This document shows positions 1 to 5,901 of a stretch of 8,448 nt of DNA, in pieces. The position numbers and the translations under genes are program-made. A model generated the notes under the pieces. That model was not told the origin of the DNA. It did not search any database and saw nothing but the letters and a program-made list of their open reading frames with translations. Source of the DNA: Methanomassiliicoccaceae archaeon (GTDB lineage: Archaea; Thermoplasmatota; Thermoplasmata; Methanomassiliicoccales; Methanomethylophilaceae); contig WRKC01000069.1 in assembly GCA_009778275.1 (NCBI GenBank), forward strand, positions 1 through 8,448. The letters run 5' to 3'. The stretch's first letter is position 1. The number at the start of each line of letters is the position of its first letter.

Positions 1-90
1 GGAGGGCCCCACAAAGTGGATGAAGAGGGCAGGATCGTCGTGGAGACAGACCGCATAAGGGTAGAGGGAGACAAACTGGTCATCAACTGA
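1..90 (+). CDS. 3' end of an unidentified gene (partial)
   Basis: An open frame enters from the left edge and ends with TGA at 88-90, giving 29 residues (GGPHKVDEEG... ending in GDKLVIN). The start and most of the protein lie outside the window. The tail is charged with alternating hydrophobic residues (RIVVETDRIRVEGDKLVIN is 19 residues), suggesting a final pair of beta strands. I do not recognise the family. The stop region overlaps the end of the convergent elp3 gene by 8 nt. That this is real coding sequence is an inference from the clean frame and the compact convergent arrangement; only 30 codons are visible, so chance cannot be excluded. Confidence 0.55.
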   Translation, partial: GGPHKVDEEGRIVVETDRIRVEGDKLVIN

Positions 91-1636
91 GGTCTTTGAC
101 CATAAAAGGTTCTTCCAGAACATATCCCAGCGCCCTGTAGTATCCTCTCACGCCGATGCCGCTGGTCACCCTCATTCTTTTTTTATCATCCAGGATCGCA
201 AAGCGTTCCGCCTCGAGCATCAATTCCTTCCCGAATCCTCTGTGCTGCCAATCCTCCCCTTCGGAACCGATGGAGGCCACCCTTCCGAACACCTTCAGCT
301 CCCTGACGGTAGCGGTATCGGTGTCGTCGGTCCTCAGCCTCACGTAGCCGACAATGGAATCGTTGTATTCTAAGGAGATGAACCTCTCCGTCCCGCCGCT
401 CGCAATGTACCTGAAGACCTTCTGCTCAACAAGGTCCGGGTCTTCCAGTTCTTCCCCGGTATGCCCCACCTCCCTGCACCTGATGCACCTGCAGGAGAGG
501 CCTTTGGACTCCATGTTCTCTTTCACAAGCTGGCGGAGATTGCTCTTCAGGATCCCTGCGGCGATCTGCGGTGCGGGGATATCCCTTTGTATCCTCTGGA
601 TCCTGGCGTATTCGGGGACCGCCGTCTTCATCTTCGAAAGGAGGTCCACGGCCGCATCGACATCGAAAGGCACGTATTCTTCTCTTTCCCACATGTCAAA
701 CAGCTCGGTCCCCTGAATGACCAGCGTCGGGTAGAATTTCAGCATATCCGGGCGGAAGTCCGGATCGTCGAAGACGCGCCTGAAGCATTCCAGATCCCTT
801 TCCGGATCTGAGCCGGGCAGCCCCGGCATTATATGATAGCACACTTTCAGGCCGTGGGCCTTGCACGCTCTGGTGGAATCAATTATCTCCTTTATTCCGT
901 GCCCTCTTTTCGATATCGAGAGTACCTCATCGTCGAGTATTTGGACGCCCAGTTCCACCCTGGTCGCGCCGAGCGCCATGGCCAGCTCGATCTGCTTGTC
1001 GCCGAACACGTCCGGCCGGGTCTCGACGGTAAGGCCGATGCACCTGTGTTCGGAGGTCTCGTTCCTGCGCTGTGCCTCTTTCAGGTCGGGCGACTCTTCC
1101 CCGTTCATCGCGTCAAAGCATCTTCTGACGAACCACTCCTGATACTCTCTTTCTCGGGATGTGAAGGTGCCGCCCATGATAATGAGGTCGATCTTATCCG
1201 TCTTGTGGCCTATCGCCGTCAACTGGTCTATGCGGTCCTTCACCTGAAGGAATGGGTCGAATCCGTTCCTCTCCGCCCTTCTGGCGGCAGGTTCCTTCCC
1301 GGTGTATGACTGGGGCGATCCGTTCTCGACTCCCCCCGGACAGTAAGCGCACTTGCCGTGGGGACAGGGGTGGGGGGAGGTCATGACGGCCACCACCGCC
1401 ACGCCGCTCATTGTTCGCATTGGTTTCTTGATAAGGAAAGGGTCCAAAAGTTTCCTGTCCTCGGGCTCCGCTTCTTTCAGAATGCTGGAGTTCGGAGGCA
1501 CAGCGGCAAGACCCAACTCGTCGCAGAGCTTTATCTTCATCCTTTGGACATCCTCTCTGTCCTTCACAGCCCCCATTTTAATGGCCGCGATGATCCTCAG
1601 GCTGAGTTCCCGGGTCCGAAGATCCTCTCTGTTCAT
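83..1636 (-). CDS. elp3: Elp3, tRNA wobble-uridine modifying radical SAM / acetyltransferase enzyme
   Basis: 517 aa, the usual length for archaeal Elp3. In this family the enzyme installs the carboxymethyl group on wobble uridine 34 (cm5U) of tRNA using acetyl-CoA and S-adenosylmethionine, and archaeal Elp3 can act without the other Elongator subunits. Seen here: an N-terminal helical tRNA-binding region (about 1-75); the radical SAM cluster motif CPHGKCAYCPGG with Cys91, Cys96, Cys99 (Cx4Cx2C); the radical SAM barrel continuing through GLTVETRPD (201-209) and HIMPGLPGS (268-276); a probable zinc-binding linker CRCIRC (Cys382, 384, 387); and a C-terminal GNAT domain with ELKVFG (446-451), the acetyl-CoA loop QHRGFGKELM (464-473) and the active-site-type tyrosines in RGYYRALGY (497-505). 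No key residue is missing. The ATG overlaps the upstream regulator's TGA (ATGA), implying translational coupling. The 3' end overlaps the plus-strand gene at 1-90. Confidence 0.97.
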   Translation of the reverse strand: MNREDLRTRELSLRIIAAIKMGAVKDREDVQRMKIKLCDELGLAAVPPNSSILKEAEPEDRKLLDPFLIKKPMRTMSGVAVVAVMTSPHPCPHGKCAYCPGGVENGSPQSYTGKEPAARRAERNGFDPFLQVKDRIDQLTAIGHKTDKIDLIIMGGTFTSREREYQEWFVRRCFDAMNGEESPDLKEAQRRNETSEHRCIGLTVETRPDVFGDKQIELAMALGATRVELGVQILDDEVLSISKRGHGIKEIIDSTRACKAHGLKVCYHIMPGLPGSDPERDLECFRRVFDDPDFRPDMLKFYPTLVIQGTELFDMWEREEYVPFDVDAAVDLLSKMKTAVPEYARIQRIQRDIPAPQIAAGILKSNLRQLVKENMESKGLSCRCIRCREVGHTGEELEDPDLVEQKVFRYIASGGTERFISLEYNDSIVGYVRLRTDDTDTATVRELKVFGRVASIGSEGEDWQHRGFGKELMLEAERFAILDDKKRMRVTSGIGVRGYYRALGYVLEEPFMVKDLS

Positions 1637-2097
1637 TCGTTCTCGGCCCTCGCGAGGGACTGGAAGTGCGATACTGTCCGTTTGTAATTCTCCATGGCCA
1701 TGCTCACATTCGCCTCAGTGAAGCTCCAGGCCTTGGAAAGGTCGCCGTATCTGATCCTGTACCCCTTCCTTACGGCACCGTCGAACTCTACGTCGATGCT
1801 TTCCAGAAGGTCCATCGATTTCAGTTTGTTTATGTGCCGGTACACCGTCGGTTTGGTCGTTCCCAGAAGCGCGGCCAATTCTTCTACTGCCCAAGCCTTG
1901 CTGGGGGTCTTCATGAAAAATTCCATGAAAAGTTTGTATGGCACGCTTTCCCTCACGCTCGTCGCCGAGGTTTTTGGGTCGTAACCCTTTGGTATGTATC
2001 CTATCTGCACCAGGAACGTCTCCGCTACTATGTCTTTATCCGCCACGGCGTTCATTGGGGTGTTGCTGACAACCTGCAGTTCGAACAGTGTACACAT
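1633..2097 (-). CDS. winged helix-turn-helix transcriptional regulator upstream of elp3
   Basis: 154 aa when begun at the ATG ending at 2095; an internal ATG (residue 15) is an alternative start. A helix-turn-helix is visible at about 68-100: WAVEELAALLG, a turn, then TKPTVYRHINKLKSMDLLE as recognition helix and second helix. It is followed by a charged wing (VRKGYRIRYGDL) and a C-terminal helix. This is an ArsR/MarR-like DNA-binding fold, presumably cytoplasmic; the ligand is unknown. No clear Shine-Dalgarno sequence is well spaced, but a TATA-like box sits about 35-43 nt upstream, fitting a short-leader transcript and the longer start. The stop codon overlaps the elp3 start as ATGA, so the two genes are almost certainly co-transcribed. 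That it regulates elp3 or itself is inference only. Confidence 0.85.
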   Translation of the reverse strand: MCTLFELQVVSNTPMNAVADKDIVAETFLVQIGYIPKGYDPKTSATSVRESVPYKLFMEFFMKTPSKAWAVEELAALLGTTKPTVYRHINKLKSMDLLESIDVEFDGAVRKGYRIRYGDLSKAWSFTEANVSMAMENYKRTVSHFQSLARAENE

Positions 2098-2130
2098 CTC
2101 CCGTATACCAAAATAATTGTTAAGCTGGTA

Positions 2131-2140
2131 TTTTAATTTG
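2131..2140 (-). promoter_or_regulatory. probable TATA box for the regulator-elp3 operon
   Basis: On the minus strand the site reads CAAATTAAAA, followed by TACC. Its centre is about 38 nt before the ATG of the winged-helix gene, which predicts transcription starting roughly 10 nt before the start codon. It lies in the 44-nt gap after the XRE-type gene, so the regulator-elp3 pair can be transcribed independently of the thioredoxin operon. Confidence 0.45.
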
Positions 2141-2141
2141 T

Positions 2142-2654
2142 TCAGACAAGACCTTTAACGATGTCCAATGCTTTGAGCACGCTTCCGAGAGGCATGACAG
2201 GGGACACAGGTATGCGGATTATCTTCTTCACGGTGAGTGCGATTATCGGCGCACAGACGATCGCGAGTGCGCCGTCGCGCTCTGCTCTGACCGCGGCGAT
2301 TATCGCATCTTCGACGGTCGATATGGGGTACTCCCTGACGTTGATTATCCTGCCGTCGACCTCCATTGTCCTAGGGAGCGATTCCATGAATGTTGACGAG
2401 GCGATTATCGCAACGAAATTTTTCTCATCCGACCTGGTGATCATGTTCAGCGCACGGACTATCTGTCTTATTGTCCTCAGATTCGGCTCGCGGTTCTCCT
2501 CAAGGATCTTGTACATGGTGCTTTGAGAGATGCCCGAAATGGAGCAGAATTCGCTAAGGGTCATTTTGAGTTCTTCGTCCAGTATGTTCCTGAAGGCCTT
2601 CTGGAATCCCCCCTCCTCCCTCAGCATGCTTGAGATCAGGTCCTCAACGGTCAT
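2142..2654 (-). CDS. XRE-type HTH regulator, third gene of the thioredoxin operon
   Basis: 170 aa from the ATG at 2654. The frame stays open upstream to 2783, but that extension is an Arg/Gly-rich out-of-frame reading of trxB and is rejected; the chosen ATG overlaps the trxB TGA as ATGA. Residues about 28-72 form an XRE/Cro-type helix-turn-helix: MTLSEFCSISGISQSTMYKILEE followed by PNLRTIRQIVRALN (two parts of one domain). Residues about 78-170 form an alpha/beta domain with ISTVEDAIIAAVRAERDGAL, a hydrophobic strand AIVCAPIIAL and IRIPVSPVMP. The pattern of a residue-rich strand, then IPV, then a helix with KALDIVK resembles sensor domains such as the N-terminal domain of PrpR; this resemblance is my inference. 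The tight coupling to trxA-trxB suggests a redox- or ligand-responsive role; Cys37 and Cys134 are its only cysteines. Confidence 0.85.
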   Translation of the reverse strand: MTVEDLISSMLREEGGFQKAFRNILDEELKMTLSEFCSISGISQSTMYKILEENREPNLRTIRQIVRALNMITRSDEKNFVAIIASSTFMESLPRTMEVDGRIINVREYPISTVEDAIIAAVRAERDGALAIVCAPIIALTVKKIIRIPVSPVMPLGSVLKALDIVKGLV

Positions 2655-3538
2655 GGGGTGCCTCTTGCCCTGCCGGCCGCGTTGATCCCCGCCACCGCGC
2701 CCTCCCCCACAGCCTTTGCCAGCTGCCACGGCCCGCCGGTGATGTCGCCGCATGCGAAAACTCCTGCGACCGATGTCTCGCACTTTCTGTCCGTACCTAT
2801 TGAATCATCGGCCTCCGGCATCACTCCGAGGTCCATCGCCAGGTCTGCGGACGACCGTCCGCCTAGCTCTATGAAGATGCCGTCGACCGCGATCTCAGTT
2901 CCGCCTGCCAGAAGCAGCGATCCGACCGCATTCCCGCCCCTGATCTCCGCCGGTTTCCCAGCAATGATCTTTACTCCCGCCGCCTCCGCTTTGTCAATGA
3001 GGTTTTTGTCCGCCGACATCTTTTCACTGACCCAATATACGACGGAAGCATATCCGGTCATGAGTTCGGCCGATGCCGCGGCCCCGGACTCGTCGCCTAT
3101 CACGGCGACCTTGAGTCCTTTGTAGAAGTTGCAGTCGCATTCGGCGCAGTAGCTCACTCCCTTGCCGAGGAACTCCTTCTCCCCCGGTATGCCAAGTTTC
3201 GTTCTGGATATCCCCGTGGCGATGACGACCGCCATGCAGTCGATCTCCTCTCCCGATTCGACCGCGATCCTGAATCCGCCCTCAAATCTTGATGCACCGA
3301 TCACATTCTGGTCGATGTGCCTGCATCCGAACGACAATGCCCGCTCCAACCCGTTCTTCAGCAGGACCGAGCCGTCCGTTTTTTCAGAGGGACCGAAGTA
3401 GTTCTCTATGTGGGCTCCGTAAAGCGCACTGTTCTTCAATTTGCCGACGATAACAGTGTCCGCATTCCTCCTGGATGAGTGGATGCCTGCCTGCAGACCT
3501 GCGGGTCCGCAGCCTATTATCACTACGTCAGCTTTCAT
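2651..3538 (-). CDS. trxB: thioredoxin reductase-like flavoprotein with atypical NAD(P)H site
   Basis: 295 aa, close to the roughly 300-320 of low-molecular-weight thioredoxin reductases. It should transfer electrons through FAD and a redox disulfide to the thioredoxin encoded just upstream. Seen: FAD-binding Rossmann motif GCGPAG (9-14); ATG at 107-109 of the family (VIATGISR); redox pair Cys131-Ala-Glu-Cys134 with a further Cys136 (CAECDC, where typical members have CxxCDG); and the C-terminal FAD motif FACGDITGGPWQLAKAVGEG (261-280). The nucleotide-binding region departs from the norm: the expected GGGxSAxEEA is VIGDESGAAASAE (147-158) and the HRRxxxR that grips the NADPH phosphate is replaced by YWVSEKM. 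The electron donor may therefore not be NADPH. The trxA stop is 1 nt before this ATG, and the TGA overlaps the next gene's ATG. Confidence 0.92.
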   Translation of the reverse strand: MKADVVIIGCGPAGLQAGIHSSRRNADTVIVGKLKNSALYGAHIENYFGPSEKTDGSVLLKNGLERALSFGCRHIDQNVIGASRFEGGFRIAVESGEEIDCMAVVIATGISRTKLGIPGEKEFLGKGVSYCAECDCNFYKGLKVAVIGDESGAAASAELMTGYASVVYWVSEKMSADKNLIDKAEAAGVKIIAGKPAEIRGGNAVGSLLLAGGTEIAVDGIFIELGGRSSADLAMDLGVMPEADDSIGTDRKCETSVAGVFACGDITGGPWQLAKAVGEGAVAGINAAGRARGTP

Positions 3539-3539
3539 C

Positions 3540-3860
3540 TCACGTCGTGTCGATATATTCCATGATATCTTCTTTGCTTCTCAGGCCCACAAGGGTCTCG
3601 ATGAGAACGCCGTTCTTGAATATCAACACGGTCGGTATGGCCCTTATCCCGAATCTGATGGATATCGCCGGGCTGGTGTCAACATTGAACTTGGCCACTC
3701 CGGCTTTTCCGCTGAGAGCTTTCGAGAGATCTTCCATTATCGGTGCCATCCTTCTGCACGGCCCGCACCACGGCGCCCAGCAGTCTATCACCGCTACGCT
3801 GTTGTCTTCGATGAATTTGTCAAAAGTGCTTTCTGTGAGTTCTGTTACCACGTTTTTCAC
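3540..3860 (-). CDS. trxA: thioredoxin
   Basis: 106 aa, a standard single-domain cytoplasmic thioredoxin without a signal peptide. Seen: the active site WCGPC with Cys32 and Cys35, preceded by VIDCWAP (buried Asp26), the cis-proline loop RAIPTVLIF (Pro76), and the final GLRSKEDIMEYI helix. An additional cysteine, Cys27, sits just before the active site. It reduces protein disulfides and would be recharged by the reductase encoded 1 nt downstream. The start is GTG at 3858-3860: no ATG is available before the conserved fold begins, and a GGAG occurs 3 nt upstream of it. It is first in the operon trxA-trxB-XRE regulator and is divergent from the PRC-barrel gene. Confidence 0.95.
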   Translation of the reverse strand: MKNVVTELTESTFDKFIEDNSVAVIDCWAPWCGPCRRMAPIMEDLSKALSGKAGVAKFNVDTSPAISIRFGIRAIPTVLIFKNGVLIETLVGLRSKEDIMEYIDTT

Positions 3861-3879
3861 CTGCTCCGGCCACCAATGA

Positions 3880-3887
3880 TTATAAAG
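3880..3887 (+). promoter_or_regulatory. probable TATA box of the PRC-barrel gene
   Basis: TTATAAAG lies about 58 nt upstream of the PRC-barrel ATG, predicting transcription from near 3909 and a leader of about 32 nt, long enough to include the GGAAAGG ribosome site at 3930-3936. This box lies on the trxA side of the trxA TATA box, so the two divergent core promoters overlap. Confidence 0.5.
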
Positions 3888-3888
3888 G

Positions 3889-3898
3889 GTTAAATAAG
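3889..3898 (-). promoter_or_regulatory. probable TATA box of the trxA operon
   Basis: On the minus strand this reads CTTATTTAAC, centred about 34 nt before the GTG start, predicting a transcript with a leader of roughly 8 nt. A nearer alternative, CTTTATAA at 3880-3887, would place initiation inside the gene, so I prefer the distal site. Confidence 0.5.
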
Positions 3899-3940
3899 TT
3901 TAGAGCAAACAAAGAATGAAGTGGAAGGCGGAAAGGAAAG

Positions 3941-4195
3941 ATGCTTGAAAACATCAACAACATCAAAGGATTAGGGATATACACTCCAAGCGGCATTTTT
4001 GTGGGGGCCGCCGACGAGGTGGTGATCGACATATCCAAAATGAGGGTCAGCGGGCTGTTCGTCACCGATGCGAATCCGGTGCTCGTCGATGAGGGCGTAT
4101 CGATCAGCATACCGATGAGATGGGTCCAGAGCATCGGTGACATAATCATTCTCAACAGATTCCCACGCGAGAGGATAGGTCCCGGACCGGTCTGA
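3941..4195 (+). CDS. PRC-barrel domain protein
   Basis: 84 aa, entirely one small beta-barrel domain. Archaeal free-standing PRC-barrel proteins are conserved and are mostly of uncertain role; proposed links are to RNA processing and, in some lineages, cell division. Seen: the opening LGIYTPSGIFVGAADEVVIDI (two strands around a GxxVG-type turn, residues 11-31), SGLFVTD (37-43), the typical ISIPMRWVQSIGDIIIL segment (55-71), and the closing NRFPRERI. The ATG is supported by GGAAAGG 4 nt upstream. Transcribed divergently from the thioredoxin operon and convergent with the HD gene, with 22 nt between the two stop codons. Confidence 0.88.
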   Translation: MLENINNIKGLGIYTPSGIFVGAADEVVIDISKMRVSGLFVTDANPVLVDEGVSISIPMRWVQSIGDIIILNRFPRERIGPGPV

Positions 4196-4217
4196 GATCC
4201 ATTGGGCGGCCGAGGTC

Positions 4218-4787
4218 TTAGTTAGATAGCCACTTGAGCTTAGGGTATTCGCCGATCATGTCCTGAATGACGTCCAGATCCATCCCGTAGAGTCTTGAGA
4301 GCTCCCAATGGAGCGTTTCCATCCTCTCTGCGCCTCTGAATGCCCCTTTGCTCCTCAATCTCTCGACCGAGTGCACATGCCCGATCACTCTGTTGTCGCT
4401 TACCAGATTATCCGCATGCGCGACGATCTTCTCCTCGATCGTCCTCGGCATATAGTCTCCGGGGGGAAGGCCCATCTCTTCCGCGTCGGTATCGTCGAGT
4501 CCCGCTCCGGTGTGTTTCTTTATTATATTCACAAGGTCCGCCGAGAACCCCATCTTCTCGACCATCTCGCTCCCTATCAAGGCGTGCATGATGCCGTTGT
4601 CGACAGACCTTCCTATGTCGTGAAGAAGGGAGCCGGCCATCACAAGCCGCCGGTCCGCCTTGATCTCCCTGAGCATCTCGTCTGCGACCGCGCCCACTGT
4701 ACAGCAGTGCGTGATCACTCTTTTTTTGCATCCGGCGTCTCTGAGGATGCATATGCAGGTTGATTCATCAGGTATGTTTCTCGACAA
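4218..4787 (-). CDS. HD-domain protein, TIGR00295 type
   Basis: 189 aa from a TTG codon at 4785-4787. The family is an archaeal HD-superfamily group, with phosphohydrolase activity expected but no substrate known to me. Seen: the metal-binding HD pattern His27 (ITHCCTVGAVAD), the His56-Asp57 pair in SLLHDIGR, His68, His92 (KKHTGAG) and Asp126 (VAHADNLV). The N-terminal IPDESTCICILRDAGC matches the family's usual opening helix. The TTG start is favoured because no ATG or GTG lies in frame near it and GAGGGG sits about 8 nt upstream. The first 20 nt overlap the end of trm56, showing operon membership with trm56 and the ArsR-like gene. Confidence 0.9.
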   Translation of the reverse strand: MSRNIPDESTCICILRDAGCKKRVITHCCTVGAVADEMLREIKADRRLVMAGSLLHDIGRSVDNGIMHALIGSEMVEKMGFSADLVNIIKKHTGAGLDDTDAEEMGLPPGDYMPRTIEEKIVAHADNLVSDNRVIGHVHSVERLRSKGAFRGAERMETLHWELSRLYGMDLDVIQDMIGEYPKLKWLSN

Positions 4788-5286
4788 CCGTCTTTCCCCT
4801 CTCGTTAGGTATAACCGTCATCTGCCCATCGCGGTCTGAATATAGATTCTTGCCGTCCGTCAGCCTGTCAAGGAATATCGCCAACGCGGCCACCTCCGAG
4901 TGCGGCTGGTTCCCTACCGATATGTTGAGGTCGGCCGCCTGATATACCTCGGGGGGTACCTTCTCCGCGCCCACGACGATGAGCAGGTCCCTGTCCCCGG
5001 CGATCTTCGGCATCGCCTCATCCAGCCTCTCCCCGTACATGGTGAGGTGGACAACCTCTCCGTCGAAGCTCTTAAGCTTCTTTTTCCAATGGACGCCGGT
5101 CTCGATCACGAACTCTCCGCCGAACCTGTCCACCACGCTGTTCACGTTCTCTTCGAGGACATTATCCTTTGTGTCGACAAATATCCCTGAGGCCCCCAGC
5201 GCGCGAGAGGTCAGCGCAACATGTGTCGTCACTCTTTTGTCTCTTTGCGGACGATGGCCTATCCTCAGTATCCAGATGTTCGGCAT
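4768..5286 (-). CDS. trm56: tRNA (cytidine-56) 2'-O-methyltransferase
   Basis: 172 aa, near the usual length of archaeal Trm56. This SPOUT-class enzyme methylates the 2'-hydroxyl of C56 in the T-loop of tRNA using S-adenosylmethionine; in most archaea it is a stand-alone protein, replaced by a guide RNA in a few. Seen: the family signature opening ILRIGHRPQRDKRVTTHVAL (6-25), LTMYGE (81-86), and the trefoil-knot SAM-binding segments VVGAEKVPPEVY (104-115) and NISVGNQPHSEVAALAIFLD (121-140). The N-terminus is intact and begins with ATG 1 nt after the TAA of the ArsR-like gene. Cotranscribed with that gene and with the HD gene. All key motifs are present. Confidence 0.97.
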   Translation of the reverse strand: MPNIWILRIGHRPQRDKRVTTHVALTSRALGASGIFVDTKDNVLEENVNSVVDRFGGEFVIETGVHWKKKLKSFDGEVVHLTMYGERLDEAMPKIAGDRDLLIVVGAEKVPPEVYQAADLNISVGNQPHSEVAALAIFLDRLTDGKNLYSDRDGQMTVIPNERGKTVVEKHT

Positions 5287-5287
5287 C

Positions 5288-5788
5288 TTACTCTTCTCTG
5301 ATAGGTTCTATCCTGTGGCCTCGATAATCCATCTTGACGGATCTCCTCACAAGACTTTTCAGCATAGTGGAGGAAAGGCCCAAGGCTTCTGCCACATCGC
5401 CGGAGAATCGCCCCCCCTTGCCCACCTCTGCAAGTATCTTCGCCTCAATATCCGCATATTCTCCCTCGCCCATCATCGCGGCCGCCAGAACATCGCTTAT
5501 CTCATAGACGGGCCACTGTGCGTTGATGTTGAATGAGGTGTAATAAGTGTGATAAGATTTTTCAGGGTAGCCTCCGTTCACAGAAAGCCAACGCGTTTCA
5601 ACAAGTTTCATTTTTTCAAAGAAGATGATGGCATCCCTGCCTTCAGGACCGAACTTTTTTTCTATGTCGTCAGCGGTCCTCCATTCCAAGGTCACCTCTT
5701 TCAACACGTCTCGTTTCACGGACGTATCTACGGATCTGAGCATCGGAACCAGTTCTGATGGCTCATTTATGACCTTGATTCTGTTCAT
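5288..5788 (-). CDS. ArsR-like winged-helix regulator heading the trm56 operon
   Basis: 166 aa from the ATG at 5786-5788. The frame is open upstream to 5869, but the extra 27 residues would cover the promoter, while the chosen start follows AAGGGG and lies a TATA-like distance from TATATA. The N-terminal half (about 20-90) reads as an ArsR-like winged helix: SVKRDVLKEVTLEWRTADDIEKKFG, then GRDAIIFFEKMKLVETRW and a wing ending in HTYYTSFNINA. A second helix-turn-helix appears near 125-150 (SGDVAEALGLSSTMLKSLVRRS). No cysteines occur, which argues against a thiol metal sensor. It is 1 nt before trm56, so an informational or tRNA-linked role is plausible, but its targets are unknown to me. Confidence 0.85.
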   Translation of the reverse strand: MNRIKVINEPSELVPMLRSVDTSVKRDVLKEVTLEWRTADDIEKKFGPEGRDAIIFFEKMKLVETRWLSVNGGYPEKSYHTYYTSFNINAQWPVYEISDVLAAAMMGEGEYADIEAKILAEVGKGGRFSGDVAEALGLSSTMLKSLVRRSVKMDYRGHRIEPIREE

Positions 5789-5811
5789 AGAATTCCCCTT
5801 ATGGGCTTGGA

Positions 5812-5821
5812 CGTATATAAC
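5812..5821 (-). promoter_or_regulatory. probable TATA box of the ArsR-like/trm56/HD operon
   Basis: The minus strand reads GTTATATACG, centred about 28 nt before the ATG. At the usual archaeal spacing transcription would begin at or next to the start codon (leaderless), which would make the AAGGGG before the ATG incidental; alternatively initiation occurs further upstream. Confidence 0.5.
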
Positions 5822-5862
5822 GATTTTTAGGCGGACATGTTGCGTATTTCTGGAGCGGGCCT

Positions 5863-5891
5863 TTGCCAAGATTTATTAACGGATTTGGCAA
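5863..5891. promoter_or_regulatory. inverted repeat centred on the TATA box of the 55-aa gene
   Basis: TTGCCAA (5863-5869) and TTGGCAA (5885-5891) are perfect 7-bp complements separated by 15 nt. The spacer contains the TATA-like TTTATTAAC (5872-5880), about 26 nt before the ATG at 5902, so a leaderless transcript is predicted. A dimeric repressor bound here would block TBP. The repeat is short enough to arise by chance in a window of this size, so the operator role is inference. Confidence 0.4.
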
Positions 5892-5901
5892 TCAGGTTGC
5901 G

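Noticed and set aside
833..1309. Plus-strand open frame of 158 codons over elp3
   Set aside because: It is antisense to Elp3, which has intact motifs throughout; no recognisable domain or ribosome site.
2655..2783. 43-residue N-terminal extension of the XRE regulator
   Set aside because: It is an Arg/Gly-rich out-of-frame reading of the trxB 3' end. The ATG at 2654, overlapping the trxB TGA, gives a normal HTH protein.
3880..4155. Minus-strand open frame of 91 codons over the PRC-barrel gene
   Set aside because: It is antisense to a recognised gene and crosses the promoter; its composition reads as a shadow.
5789..5869. 27-residue extension of the ArsR-like protein
   Set aside because: It would translate through the TATA-like site and ignores the AAGGGG just before the ATG at 5788.
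5863..5901. 13-residue extension of the 55-aa protein
   Set aside because: It runs across the TATA box and the inverted repeat; the ATG at 5902 is at leaderless distance from the TATA.
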